Source: Lucinisca nassula (lineage: Eukaryota; Mollusca; Bivalvia; Lucinida; Lucinidae). Taken from it: DNA of 64,000 nucleotides. Both the position numbers and the translations under genes were made by a program. Of the stretch, positions 29,601 through 39,439 are shown piece by piece (within the stretch, counting starts at the first letter, position 1; every line of letters begins with the position of its first letter). The DNA lies in assembly GCA_963580285.1 (NCBI GenBank), contig CAUZLF010000208.1, positions 1 through 64,000 of the forward strand, written 5' to 3'. Under the pieces are notes generated by a model that worked only from the letters and a program-made list of their open reading frames with translations, was not told the DNA's origin and made no database searches.

Positions 29601-30742
29601 CGTTTTGGCTGTCCTTTACAGATCGTGACGGACAATGGAACTGAGAATGTAAATAAGATGGTTAGAGAAACATTGGAAAAACTTAATGTTGACCATATTT
29701 TGACAAGCGTGTATCATCCTCAGAGCAATGCAAAAGTCGAAAGATTCCATAGAACTTTGCATGACATTTTAGCTAAAATGGTAGCTGATAATCAACAGAG
29801 CTGGGATTTGTATCTTTGTCAAAGTTTAGCAGCAATTAGATTTAACGTTAGTGAATCTTCTAAATTTTCGCCTTATTATTTGCTTTACAACAGAGATGTA
29901 GTATTGCAGTTGACAATGTATTACAGCCTAGGAGAAAATATTTAGGTGAAGATTTCCATCAAGTTGCTTTACAAGAACAGCACAGAGCTTTTGTACATGT
30001 AAGGAATTACTTACAAAAAGCAAAGAAGCGCCAGGCTAAATATGCAGACAAAAATGTTAAAGAGGTAGAGTTAAAAGTAGGAGATCCAGTTTATTACCAA
30101 AATAAACAAAGAAAGGGTAAATTAGGACAGAAATGGAAACCTTATTATAGAATAATTGAGAAGACTGGACCTGTATCTTTCATAATTAAAAACCAATTAG
30201 ATGGTACAACAAGTAGAGTATATGCAGGTGATTTAATGTTGGCAGATATAGAAGATTGGCCAATTTCCAAAAATGAAAGTAGTAGAAAACTTAGAGACGC
30301 AGCATATGTAATTCCACCTCAGGTCTCTGAGTCAGAAACAGAATCCGATTCTGATTCAGAAGAACAAATTCCCTTGGCTAAGCTAGTCAAGAAATACAGA
30401 CAAGAAAGAGAAACGTCTTCTGATGAAGAAGATATACCTTTAATGGAGTTATAGAAAAGGTTAAAACACAAAGAAGCTAGGCAAAATCAAAGTGAAGAAA
30501 CTGAGGTCAAGAACATGGAATGTAATGACGATTTATCCTCTGATAATTCCTGTTCTATGCCTTTGGTTGAAAACAATGATTTAGCTAGTGATATGGATGT
30601 GAATGTAGTTTATTCACAGCAGCCACTGTCTAATAGTGTAGCCAGCGAGACAGTTAGGCCATTGAAAAAGAGACGAAGGAAGTCTCCAGATAAAGCAGAG
30701 AGTTTGAAGCAACTCTTGAGGTTAATGTCTAATATGTTATAA
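26584..30742 (+). pseudogene. Pro-Pol, interrupted
   Basis: Order is PR-RT-RH-IN. Protease (VDTGAECSLMH) lies at about 26710-26750. It is broken at 26893-26985 by an 80-bp PLE tail that shifts frame. RT shows CVDFRKLNQITKK and YLDD (about 27740-28080), RNase H YTDASNS and TDHKPLKYL, and integrase HHCC (HDSNGHMG, CMTCRTRS) then D,D,E (LDLSGP, VTDNGTEN, AKVERFH) to about 29780. A one-base deletion near 29906 shifts the frame again. The C-terminal part (GDPVYYQNK, GQKWKPYYRII) continues to a TAG at about 30452. The same frame reopens and runs to 30742, with acidic stretches and a KKRRRK basic cluster, so the stop may be a nonsense mutation. The copy cannot make an intact Pol. Confidence 0.88.
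26906..26985 (+). mobile_element. minimal PLE tail (about 67 bp) inserted in protease
   Basis: CTTTGGTGTCTTTTATGGG through GTTTTACTTCTAC is the extreme 3' end of the PLE, plus one copy of a 13-bp target duplication TTCTATGTGATCC (26893-26905 and 26973-26985). Net gain of 80 bp shifts the reading frame of pol. It also fixes the exact PLE 3' end. Confidence 0.92.
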
Positions 30743-30849
30743 AATGACCTCGTAATGTTATGTCTTTAATGAGGTAAAGGCCTCATGTATGTTAATAGAG
30801 GTGAATTGTAAATAAGTACCTCGTTTAACAGTGTAGTAATGCCCATTTT

Positions 30850-30862
30850 TATTTAATTTCAG
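30850..30862 (+). promoter_or_regulatory. predicted splice acceptor before env
   Basis: A T-rich tract ends TTTAATTTCAG at 30862, nine bases before the env ATG at 30872. Joining here to the donor at 25483 keeps the leader AUG in frame with env. Env of gypsy-type retroviruses is known to be made from a spliced RNA. Confidence 0.65.
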
Positions 30863-30871
30863 ATTAACAAT

Positions 30872-32875
30872 ATGATGATCACATTAATCTTGGGATCATT
30901 GTTTGTTAGCCAAGCATTCGGACTCTTTACATCCGAAAATGTTGTGTTTCAAAAGACTAATGAAGTCTTTATTAACGATGCACACTGGTCTGTAACATTT
31001 ATTCATGATTTGAGACCGTTTGAAAATTTGATTTTAAAGATTCAAAACGATCTTGTTCGCACTGATGAAATTGTGAAATATATGACAAGATTTTATCAGA
31101 AGTCAAATTTAACGGGATATGTAGAAACATTACAAAGTTTACATGTTGAAGTTAACCTTTTAACAGATACATACAAGTCTGTTTATGAAAACTTTGATGA
31201 GTACCAGACACTTTCAGTAAACAGTCATGAACACAAAAGGTCATTAATTCCTGTAATAGGACAATTAATGAGCACTCTTTTTGGCACTGTATCAGAAAGT
31301 GACCTTGAGAACATAGATAGAAATATTAAAACCTTGGCACTTAACCAAGATCAGATAATACATGATCTTGATGTAAGCTTATCTGTACTTAACTTAACGA
31401 GAATGCAAGTAGCAGAGAATAGGAGATCAATTATGGATCTCATTATAGTTATTCAGAAGCTTGACCATAAAATAAGATTGCTTGAAAGAACAATCGAACA
31501 ACAGTTTGTTAGACTTGAACAATTTATTCATACATACTTACAATTCAAAATGATACTTGATGAAATTAGGCTTACCACACAAGATGCTATATTTTATCTT
31601 GAGAGCTTAAAATCTGAACTAAACATGTTGTCAATGCATCATTTATTAACTAATACAATCTCACCTAAAGATCTGAAGCAATTATTAATTGAAGTAGAAA
31701 CAAAACTTCCTAATAACTTTGAGCTTCCTAAAAATCGTCGTAAGGATATTTGGTATTTTTATAAGACATTGACATGTATAACATACCTTGAGAATAATGA
31801 AATTAGAATTATCCTTAAGATTCCACTTATTAACACAAAAGAAGAATATGAAGTGTATAAAATACATAACTTACCACTACCGCTACTCTCAAATAATCAG
31901 ACAGATGTATTATTAAAATACAGTTTAGAAAATGAAATGTTACTGGTCTCAAAGGATAAAACAAAGTTTTCCCTTCTATCTGAAAGTACATTTCAGATGT
32001 GTAATAACTATCATTTTCAGTTCTGCAATCCTGAGACAGCATTTTATCAGACCAACGTAAATAAGTTTTGCGTTGTTGCTCTCTTCATGCAAAACCTGCA
32101 TGACATTAAAAAGTATTGTAAACAAGTAGTTGTGTTGGATGAAAGATTGCCAACTACGAAGTACTTGTCATTTGGTATTTGGATTGTTGTCACAAATAGA
32201 CCTCTGACATTTACATTAAATTGTCAGTCATATGAACCGAAGAATGCTGACATTAAAATCACACCACCACTTGGCATTATCCGGTTAAATAACACATGTA
32301 AAGCCTCAAACAAATATTTACAGTTACCTGAATATTTTGGCAGACATAGTAACTTTGAAAGGTCAGATCCTTTGCAAGCACTTTTGAAATTACATAATGT
32401 TTCAACCTTTTACTTTTGGCCTGATGTCAAAACTAAACTAGGATCTAAACCAATGAAGTTGCCACCACATTTGTCAGGTTTGAAAGAGATCCCTTTACAA
32501 AATCTACTCCATGAAACAAGAAACTATAAACCTGTAATAGTAGGTGAGAATAAATCCAATACTAGTTGGATACATGTTATGCTAATCAGTATTGCGTCGA
32601 CGGTATTATTAATTGCAATTATCTTAATAATCTTACGTAGAAGAAACTTTGTCTATAAGATAATTGGTGTAAGACAGGCTAACACACATGATCTTGAGAA
32701 AGTGAATGTGAAACGATCACCGATCAAAGGTGATGTTATCGAGATGTCCACTCTGATTGAGGAACAAAACGTCGATAACGTTGAGGAAGGACAAAAGACC
32801 TTCAAGTGGACTGATGCAATGATGCAACGGCGGCATGGGCGAAGAAATAAGGAAAATCTGTGCACAGTGTTTTAA
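30872..32875 (+). CDS. env: envelope glycoprotein, F-type (errantivirus/baculovirus F-like)
   Basis: 667 codons, uninterrupted. A signal peptide is likely (about 1-17). A basic site HKR at about 121-123 is followed by a hydrophobic glycine-containing segment ending in LFGT, the arrangement of the fusion peptide after the furin site in baculovirus F and insect errantivirus Env. Long heptad-like stretches follow (about 140-260). A cysteine-rich ectodomain with several N-x-S/T sites leads to one transmembrane helix at about 566-590 and a cytoplasmic tail of about 77 residues. Role: membrane fusion for cell-to-cell transfer, inferred from the family. The frame is intact although pol is broken. 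Confidence 0.82.
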   Translation: MMITLILGSLFVSQAFGLFTSENVVFQKTNEVFINDAHWSVTFIHDLRPFENLILKIQNDLVRTDEIVKYMTRFYQKSNLTGYVETLQSLHVEVNLLTDTYKSVYENFDEYQTLSVNSHEHKRSLIPVIGQLMSTLFGTVSESDLENIDRNIKTLALNQDQIIHDLDVSLSVLNLTRMQVAENRRSIMDLIIVIQKLDHKIRLLERTIEQQFVRLEQFIHTYLQFKMILDEIRLTTQDAIFYLESLKSELNMLSMHHLLTNTISPKDLKQLLIEVETKLPNNFELPKNRRKDIWYFYKTLTCITYLENNEIRIILKIPLINTKEEYEVYKIHNLPLPLLSNNQTDVLLKYSLENEMLLVSKDKTKFSLLSESTFQMCNNYHFQFCNPETAFYQTNVNKFCVVALFMQNLHDIKKYCKQVVVLDERLPTTKYLSFGIWIVVTNRPLTFTLNCQSYEPKNADIKITPPLGIIRLNNTCKASNKYLQLPEYFGRHSNFERSDPLQALLKLHNVSTFYFWPDVKTKLGSKPMKLPPHLSGLKEIPLQNLLHETRNYKPVIVGENKSNTSWIHVMLISIASTVLLIAIILIILRRRNFVYKIIGVRQANTHDLEKVNVKRSPIKGDVIEMSTLIEEQNVDNVEEGQKTFKWTDAMMQRRHGRRNKENLCTVF

Positions 32876-33241
32876 AGCAGATTTATTTATGAATACTAGT
32901 TATAAAAACAGTGTTTGTTAACTTATGTCTAAGTTAACAGTATTTAGCTACTGAACAGTATATAGCTATTGTTACATGTTATGAACTATTTGCATAACAG
33001 ATGAACTTTATTTATCGTACGATGTGTTTTCATCATGTATATAGCTCATGTGATCGTAATAGTACTAATGGTTACAGTACAGTGACATTTCAGTGACGTT
33101 TATTTGTGCCTTGTATAGTCCTAAAGACTATGCATGGACGAAGATTTAGTGATCAGAACTTTAGTGACTTTTAAATAATAAAGTCCTGAGTATGCCCCTA
33201 AAGGTCATGCTTAGGTGAAGATATACATGTGACATTGAACT

Positions 33242-33255
33242 TTATTTTATTACAG
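33242..33255 (+). promoter_or_regulatory. predicted splice acceptor before the small 3' ORF
   Basis: TTATTTTATTACAG ends at 33255. The exon that follows is open in the same phase as the leader donor at 25483. Confidence 0.5.
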
Positions 33256-33498
33256 CCAGACGACATTAGTGTTGTACAGGAACACTATGGATATTGTAAA
33301 GAACATCCACCACATCCAACTAACCTTATTACCAACCTACACCACCAGCAAATACACAGCTCAGATAACAACGATGGGATACTAACAGCGAATAAAATCT
33401 ACAGAGTTCCGGTTATACCTATTCCACAACATCCGACGGTTATAAACTTGAGGGAAGAACAATGTGACTGTGTGAATTCATCATCCAAAAAGGAATAA
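33256..33498 (+). CDS. putative accessory protein from spliced RNA
   Basis: An open frame of about 80 codons between env and the 3' LTR starts at a predicted acceptor. It is extended upstream to an in-frame ATG at 33229 if unspliced. The product is hydrophilic, rich in His, Asn and Pro, with CDCVN near the C terminus. No family is recognised. Position matches accessory genes of complex retroviruses, but coding status is inferred only from phase agreement with the leader exon. It could be a chance ORF. Confidence 0.4.
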   Translation, partial: PDDISVVQEHYGYCKEHPPHPTNLITNLHHQQIHSSDNNDGILTANKIYRVPVIPIPQHPTVINLREEQCDCVNSSSKKE

Positions 33499-33539
33499 AA
33501 ACTTAATCTAAAAACAGTGTGTTTAATGAGCCCTTTATT

Positions 33540-34150
33540 GGTCTTATAGTTTGTAGAAATCCTGGTTACAAGCATATTGCTTATCCTGGTAATTAGGACG
33601 TCTACTAGATTAGAAGGGTTGATTAAAAGAAACAATTAAGAAAACATCTTAGACATTTAATTAACAATTAAACTTTGAAACTTCGTTTTAATCCTGGTCT
33701 TAATCCTGGTCAAATCCTAGTTAAATGTTTTATTGGATTCTTGTCACATATTAGATTAATTACAATCCTAGTCACGTGAAACATACATGACATTAATTAA
33801 TTAACTAATCTTGATTGATGATATGTTATTCATCCTGGTTTTCATCCTGATGAGTAATATATGTATCGTATAATCCTGGTCACTTATATATGTGAATGGA
33901 TCCTTACCACTGACATGTGTTTATGATGTCTTGTTTATGCATGATCCTGGTCACTGACATGTGTTTATGATATATGTTGATAATATCATGTTACTATTTA
34001 GATATCATCCTGCTCACTGATATATATTGATGATCATCCTGGTCACTGATATATGTTGATGATATCTTGTTTTATTGCATACATCCTGGTCAATGATGTA
34101 TGTTGATGATATCTTGTTTTATTATATATGAATTGTGTATACAGTACTTG
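33540..34150 (+). repeat. degenerate tandem repeat of ATCCTGGT
   Basis: About a dozen ATCCTGGT words. Near the right side they grow into a longer unit (CCTGGTCACTGATATATG, TTGATGATATCTTGTTTTAT). Lies in the non-coding part before the polypurine tract. Confidence 0.75.
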
Positions 34151-34211
34151 TACAAGAGGTTTTGGTCAGAATTAGTAGATAAATTAATTAAGGGGTTAAT
34201 TAATTTACTCA

Positions 34212-34224
34212 ACAATGGGAGGTA
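34212..34224 (+). other. polypurine tract of the env-bearing element
   Basis: AATGGGAGG immediately precedes the 3' LTR; likely primer for plus-strand synthesis. Confidence 0.6.
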
Positions 34225-34956
34225 TATAACATAGTCATGTTATGCACATGATATTTTGCATAGGCATGTTATCATGTGTATGACTGGAATATTGTTGAAG
34301 GTGTGTAAGAATGATGATATGACTGAACGAGTGTTGAAAAGGCAGTAAGCTTCTGTCTCAGTACTATTATGGAAATATTAAGCTTCAATTCTTATTATGA
34401 AACAGCTTCATTTTAAAGTCTGAAACATCAATTATATAACTTTGTATAAAATGCAGAGATGCACCTGAATTACACATACATGTACCTGGCAGCCATTCAA
34501 ATCATAACTTGATCATGAGCCAGCTTAATTTCGTAATATCATATGACTCTGACATTTCCTTTTAAAGGTTATTTAAGCAGGTGTTCATGTGAAGTACTTT
34601 CAAAACCTGATGAAACTGCATTTTAAAGATCATATTATTGGTGCAGTCATCAAAATCATGACAGATAGCTTATAGTTAGAAGAGATTTTGGCAAGAGTTG
34701 TGATAACAAGCATGATGCAATGAGAGAGGGATATTGCGTGAGATTTTTGTAGTGATTATAAATACTGGGGTTTTCTGACCAAGACTTCAGATGTCTACTT
34801 GATCAGCTTGCAGACCGTTAGTCTGGTTTAGGAGTTGTGCACTCGTATGAGGTGCCTGCCTAATAAAGCTGCTGAAACTCTCAATATGACTTTAGTTATA
34901 TTTTATAATTAAGAAACACTATACGATCACAGTCAAAGGTGTATAGCTACGCTATA
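34225..34956 (+). repeat. 3' LTR of the env-bearing element
   Basis: About 732 bp, near-identical to 24675-25407. Differences seen: one-base indel in TTTTAAA(A)GTC, ATTATATAAC for ATTATTTAAC, TTTCCTTTT for TTTACTTTT, GATGC for GATAC, GACCG for GACTG. Confidence 0.9.
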
Positions 34957-34960
34957 TGTA

Positions 34961-35215
34961 GCTTATTTCTCAACAACTTAGATATGCCAGGGTACCAAAA
35001 TGAGCACGCGTAATCAAAATGGCATTGAATCATTGAAATCACTAACAGTCATTATTTTTTGGGGTTTCAAAATTTAAAAACTTTTGTTTTCTATATAAGA
35101 ACTTCAATCTGGCATTGTCCTTTTGAATGATGGAAGTCACCATATTCTCACCAGACAAATGTTGGTCTAATACTGCACCCAAGTACTTCACCGTATCTTT
35201 AGCGTCAATAGTGGA
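34961..35215 (-). pseudogene. LINE fragment (piece 1, upstream part)
   Basis: Minus-strand reading contains VKYLGAVLDQHLSGENM (about 35180-35130), then CSFWYPGISKLLRNK reaching the LTR element boundary. It continues in 24624-24671. 5'-truncated at about 35215. Confidence 0.75.
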
Positions 35216-35585
35216 ATATTTGGAAAATTAAAATGGGAGCCTCTCATGAAAAGGAGAAAAGACAGTAGGCTAATCCTTTTATATAAAGGTCTAAAGGGTG
35301 CTGCCAGCATTCCAACAGATGACCTTGTTCCCCCCAGCTAGACACTGTAGAAATCACCATTCGTTGGCGTTCCAGACCCTTACTGCAAGAACTGACATTT
35401 ATAAAGAGTCGTTCTTCCCCAGAACCATTAGAGATTGGAATGCCCTTCCCGATTCGATTATTTCGACAGCTGATGGTGCTGATGATTGTATAGCTAAATT
35501 TACCTCTTTGGTTAGAGCTAGGGACTAACTTCCCACATCACAGGTCCTGGTGTATGAATGTCAATTGACGTGTCACCAGTAACAA
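35214..35585 (+). pseudogene. 5'-truncated copy of the 8343-11453 LINE family
   Basis: Last about 90 codons with a frame break, then the 3' UTR GACGTGTCACCAGTAAC. Encodes HHSLAFQTLTARTDIYKESF and FPRTIRDWNALPDSII, nearly identical to the C terminus of the 8423-11461 ORF. Confidence 0.85.
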
Positions 35586-35586
35586 A

Positions 35587-36030
35587 GTAGAAGTAAAACA
35601 AAGATCAGGAATCGATACAATTAACGTTAAGCGACCAGACCATAATGGAGCCCTAAACAAAGGAAGGCCATAAGGACAGCTACTTTCCCACAAAATGGCC
35701 ACATAGCCATCCAAAATAAAAAGACACAAGCGATACACACAGTAAGTAACAAACAACAACATAAATAAATCGCCACAGAAGAAGCGCCTTGGAACGGTCA
35801 GTGGAAAGATTCCCACTGGGGGGCTTAAATCGATTTTATGTGGCCACAATCCTCGCCCTTACTTCCGTCGCGATTTAGACAAATACTTTGTTCAGTCCGC
35901 ATGAAGGCCTCCTAACTCATCAGTGCAACATCTCCGTGAACACAAATAATCAAAGAACCACAGAGGTGAGACAACGGTGAGGACTCGACAGCAAGAAACC
36001 ACTGAAATGCTGGAGCAAAGGAAAACCAAC
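35587..36030 (-). mobile_element. 5'-truncated PLE (3' UTR only)
   Basis: Starts (3' end) GTAGAAGTAAAACAAAGATC and runs through AACGGTCAGTGG and ATGGCCACATAGCCATCC to ACCAACAG. Lacks the CATCAAAGACACC part (small deletion at about 35625). Confidence 0.85.
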
Positions 36031-36053
36031 AGTAATTCTGATTCTGATTCTGA
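36031..36053 (+). mobile_element. tail-only LINE trace
   Basis: GTAATTCTGATTCTGATTCT matches the 3' end and (TGATTC)n tail of the 8343-11453 LINE family and abuts the PLE fragment. Confidence 0.5.
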
Positions 36054-37088
36054 ATAGAAATCACAGTATGGAAGCGGAAGTGAACGGTCATTTGCGATTG
36101 AACATCACTTGCGATTTGTACAGTGGACGATCAGTCACTTGCGGTATGATATTTTCGTCGACACGGTAAGAAATCTCATTTTTGTTCCGTGAACGCAACG
36201 CTTATATGCAATTTATATGTCTTGTTGGTAAGATGGGTGTTTTATCATATTCCAACCGCCGAAATATGTTATTTTTGGATGAAATGAGAAGAGCTAGATT
36301 GTTGATCACTTTGTTTATCCATTTGTCACAACCGGTTGACACAATTGTAAATATGCATAAAACGTGTTTCAAGAAGCATTTCCTTTATTATTTAGCATTT
36401 TAGTCTTCTTATATTATTTCTGATTTAATAGAAATCAAAGACATCTTTAAAAATTCAAATCAGACCGAGGGACTATTAAATGTATGACACAGGAGAAGAA
36501 ATAAATTGTTCAGGTCACTTGCTTTTGTAAGTATTCGGATTGTACAAGTCAACTGCAATTAGGTTGAACGGTCACTTGTTAGTTGATATTCTGAATATGG
36601 TGAAATCATTTGCTTACTGGCACCTATATTCCCAATCTCCGCCCTACTCACTCATACTGTATTGACATATCACACTATGCCCTCTTTTCTGGCAAAGATT
36701 ATAATAAAATAAGTACTTCGTACTCTGGTTGTTTAAAGAAAAAAAAAAGACTTTATAACTCTTATTTGTCCAATGCGAGACTAGATTTGAAATTACATGG
36801 ATAACTCCTGCCTAAAACCCCACTTTAACAGGAGTTTTTTTTTTTTTTTTTTGTTGTTGTTGTTGCTTGACGAGAATGCTCTATGGTCTATGGCAGATCA
36901 GACATTTTATTTGATTTGACCCCAGTTGTATACTTTGAAATTGATCTGCTTCAGTGACTGAGCTACCATCACCAGAACAGTTAGTTCTAGGTTTGTCTGA
37001 CTTACTTAGCGATTCCTCCACTTATAGGATAACCATTTTGTTCACAATCACAAAGCGCGCACACGCACGCGTGCGCGCAGGCACACAC
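36054..37088. other. no gene seen; T-run and CG/CA alternating tract
   Basis: No exon recognised. It holds a run of about 19 T near 36834-36852 with TTG repeats, several CGGTCACTTG/CAGTCACTTG words (36080-36580), and an alternating purine-pyrimidine stretch GCGCGCACACGCACGCGTGC at about 37054-37080, which is Z-DNA-prone. Confidence 0.4.
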
Positions 37089-37235
37089 ATTTTTAACGGC
37101 CCTTACATGAAAACCAGGGTACCCGAAGAAAAATCACCTGACCTTCCGTTTCAAAATTGGCATCCAACATATAACCTGAGCGAGCTTCGAACCATAGTTA
37201 CAGACCTAAAGATTAAGAGTCAGCCTGCCTTTATC
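37089..37235 (-). mobile_element. diverged SINE family A
   Basis: Reverse-oriented landmarks CACCTGACCTTCCGTT, GAGCGAGCTTCGAACCATAG, AAGAGTCAG. About 25 percent diverged by eye. Confidence 0.65.
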
Positions 37236-37297
37236 CAAAAACTACGGAGTCCAGACAGCATAGATTACAAAATTGTTGGTAAACGCAAGAAAACGCT

Positions 37298-37508
37298 GGC
37301 CTCGGTTGCTCATTCGGATCCGCGTCTGACAAGTGATCAGGAGGACGCGGTTTCGTTACCAGCCGGGGTCGGCTACATTCTTTCATCGAGATTGATCATG
37401 AAATCTTTTCTACTCTTATTCTCTCCCTTCCACTGATTCAAGAAGGGCAGGTTGTCAGTTTCTGGCGAAAAAAATATGCACTGTACTGGTTAACCGCTTA
37501 CGTATAAA
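37298..37508 (+). mobile_element. SINE family B, 3'-truncated by PLE
   Basis: GGCCTCGGTTGCTCATTCGG through AACCGCTTACGTATAA. The remaining third is missing and PLE 3' end sequence follows at once. Confidence 0.8.
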
Positions 37509-37510
37509 AA

Positions 37511-38089
37511 TAGGAGTAAAACAAAGATCAGGAATCGATACAAATAACTTACTCCGCCCACCAAAGACACCAAAGGGAAATAATAATACAAACATTAAGC
37601 GACCAGACCATAATGGAAACCAAAACAAAGGAAGGCCATAAGGACAGTTACTTTCCCACAAAATGGCCATATGGCCATCCAAAATTAAAAGACACAAGTG
37701 ATACACACAGTAAGTAACAAACAACAACATAAATAAATCGCCACAGAAGAACCGCCTTGGAACGGTCATTGGAAAGATTTCCACTGGGGGGCTTAAATTG
37801 ATTTTACGTGGCCACAATCCTCGCCCTTACTTCCGTCGCGATTTAGACAAATAATTTGTTCAGTCCGCATGAAAGCCTCCTAACTCATCAGTCCAATATC
37901 TCCGTGAACACAAAAAATCAAAGAACCACAGAGGTGAGACAACGGTGAGGACTCGACAGCAAGAAACCACTGAAATGCTGGAGCAAAAGAAAACCAACAG
38001 TTAGACTCCGATGGGCCCGACCAGAGACAGAGCATCAGGCACCAACCAACATTACCAAGAATTAGATCTCTCTAATTCTCAATAAGCCT
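37511..38089 (-). mobile_element. PLE 3' UTR
   Basis: Complete 3' UTR of the copy whose RT fragment is at 38090-38858. Landmarks: GTAAAACAAAGATCAGGAAT, AAATGGCCATATGGCCAT, CACTGGGGGGCTTAAAT, CTGAAATGCTGGAGCAAAAG. Confidence 0.88.
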
Positions 38090-38858
38090 TTACGTTGGGG
38101 CCGTCATAGAATCTGAGGCCTGACCCACCAGCGTGCAATTAAAGAGGGAAGCAAAGTTGCCAACCGTGATTGGGTTAACTACCATGCATGCAGTCTGTCG
38201 TATAACATCCATGTTGTACCCAATCTTTTTATATCGAAGAATGATTTTACGAAATTGGGTGCTGAAGTCATTGCGGTTATATATTTTTCTGAATTTACAT
38301 ACTAAGTCACCATAAAATTCGGGTTCCGATAGACCTTGTTGCAGAAGAGATTTAAGTCCAATATTGAATTTTGAAATTAAATCAGAATGGCGTCTATAAA
38401 ATTTTGAAAATGCTTTGCGTAGTTTATGGTACCGATAACCCTGATTAAGGAGTTTAGCCGTTAATAATTTATTACGAGTGTTGAAGTCAGTTACATGACT
38501 ACACACTGTAGCAAATCGAATTAATTGCGAAATATAAATGCCATAGGATGGCGCACGAGGAACATCACCATCCAAAAAGGGAAAATTTACAATCTCAAAA
38601 TCAAAGTCATCGCGTTTATCATAAATTTTGCACGAAACAAACCCATCTACAATAGACAGATGTAAATCCAAAAACGGGGCCTCGGTATCAGAAGAATTTG
38701 CTTTATTTAATTGAAGTTCTGGGGGGTACATCTGACTGTACAAACCATCGAAATAGGTATTATCAATATTTAATAAATCATCTAAATATCTAGAAGTGGA
38801 GCTAAAAGCTTCAATAATTTCAGATTGGTTATCAATGGAAAGCGACAACATGAAAAGT
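38090..38858 (-). pseudogene. PLE reverse transcriptase, C-terminal half
   Basis: About 255 codons of RT from the catalytic palm onward: STSRYLDDLLNIDN holds the YLDD site. DTEAPFLDLHLSI, KIYDKRDDFDFEIVNFPFLD, PSYGIYISQLIRFA and NKLLTAKLLNQGYRYHKLRK make up the thumb region, ending ASDSMTAPT. 5'-truncated at a codon just before SLSIDNQ and fused directly to the 3' terminus of another PLE at 38862. The same fusion recurs at 57977. RT sequence type is Penelope-like. Confidence 0.88.
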
Positions 38859-38861
38859 AGA

Positions 38862-39437
38862 AGTAAAACAAAGATCAGGAATTGATACAATTAACTTACT
38901 CCATCCATAAAATACACCAAAGGGAAAGAAATACAAACATTTAGCGACCAGACCATAATGGAAACCTAAACAAAGGAAGGCCATATGGACAGTTACTTTC
39001 CCACAAAATGGCCATATGGCCATCCAAAATTAAAAGACACAAGTGATACACACAGTAAGTAGCAAACAACAACATAAATAAATCGCCACAGAAGAGCCGC
39101 ATTGGAACGGTCAGTGGAAGATTTCCACTGGGGGGCTTAAATTGATTTTACGTGGCCACAATCCTCGCCCTTACTTCCGTCGCGATTTAGACAAATAATT
39201 TGTTCAGTCCGCATGAAGGCCTCCTAACTCATCAGTGCAACATCTCCGTGAACACAGAAATCAAAGAACCACAGAGGTGAGACAACGGTGAGGACTCGAC
39301 AGCAAGAAACCACTGAAATGCTGGAGCAAAAGAAAACCAACAGTTAGACTCCGATGAGCCCGACCAGAGACAGAGCATCAGGCACCAACCAACATTATCT
39401 CTTTAATTTTCAATAAGCCTTTACGTTGGAGCCGTCA
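38862..39437 (-). mobile_element. PLE 3' UTR / upstream pseudo-LTR
   Basis: About 575 bp of PLE 3' end. Relative to the RT piece at 38090-38858 it lies upstream and in the same orientation, so the unit reads pLTR, truncated ORF, pLTR. It is also the 3' UTR of the copy at 39440-42230. Confidence 0.85.
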
Positions 39438-39439
39438 TA

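Larger units (their letters stand above)
24671..34960 (+). mobile_element. env-bearing Ty3-type (errantivirus-like) element
   Basis: LTRs 24675-25407 and 34225-34956 enclose gag, pro-pol, env and a small 3' ORF. LINE ORF continuity on both sides gives the target: TGTA is duplicated at 24671-24674 and 34957-34960, a 4-bp pyrimidine-purine site of the kind used by insect errantiviruses. LTRs differ at only about five positions, so insertion is recent, but pol is broken by an 80-bp insertion, a single-base frameshift and a stop. Confidence 0.9.
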
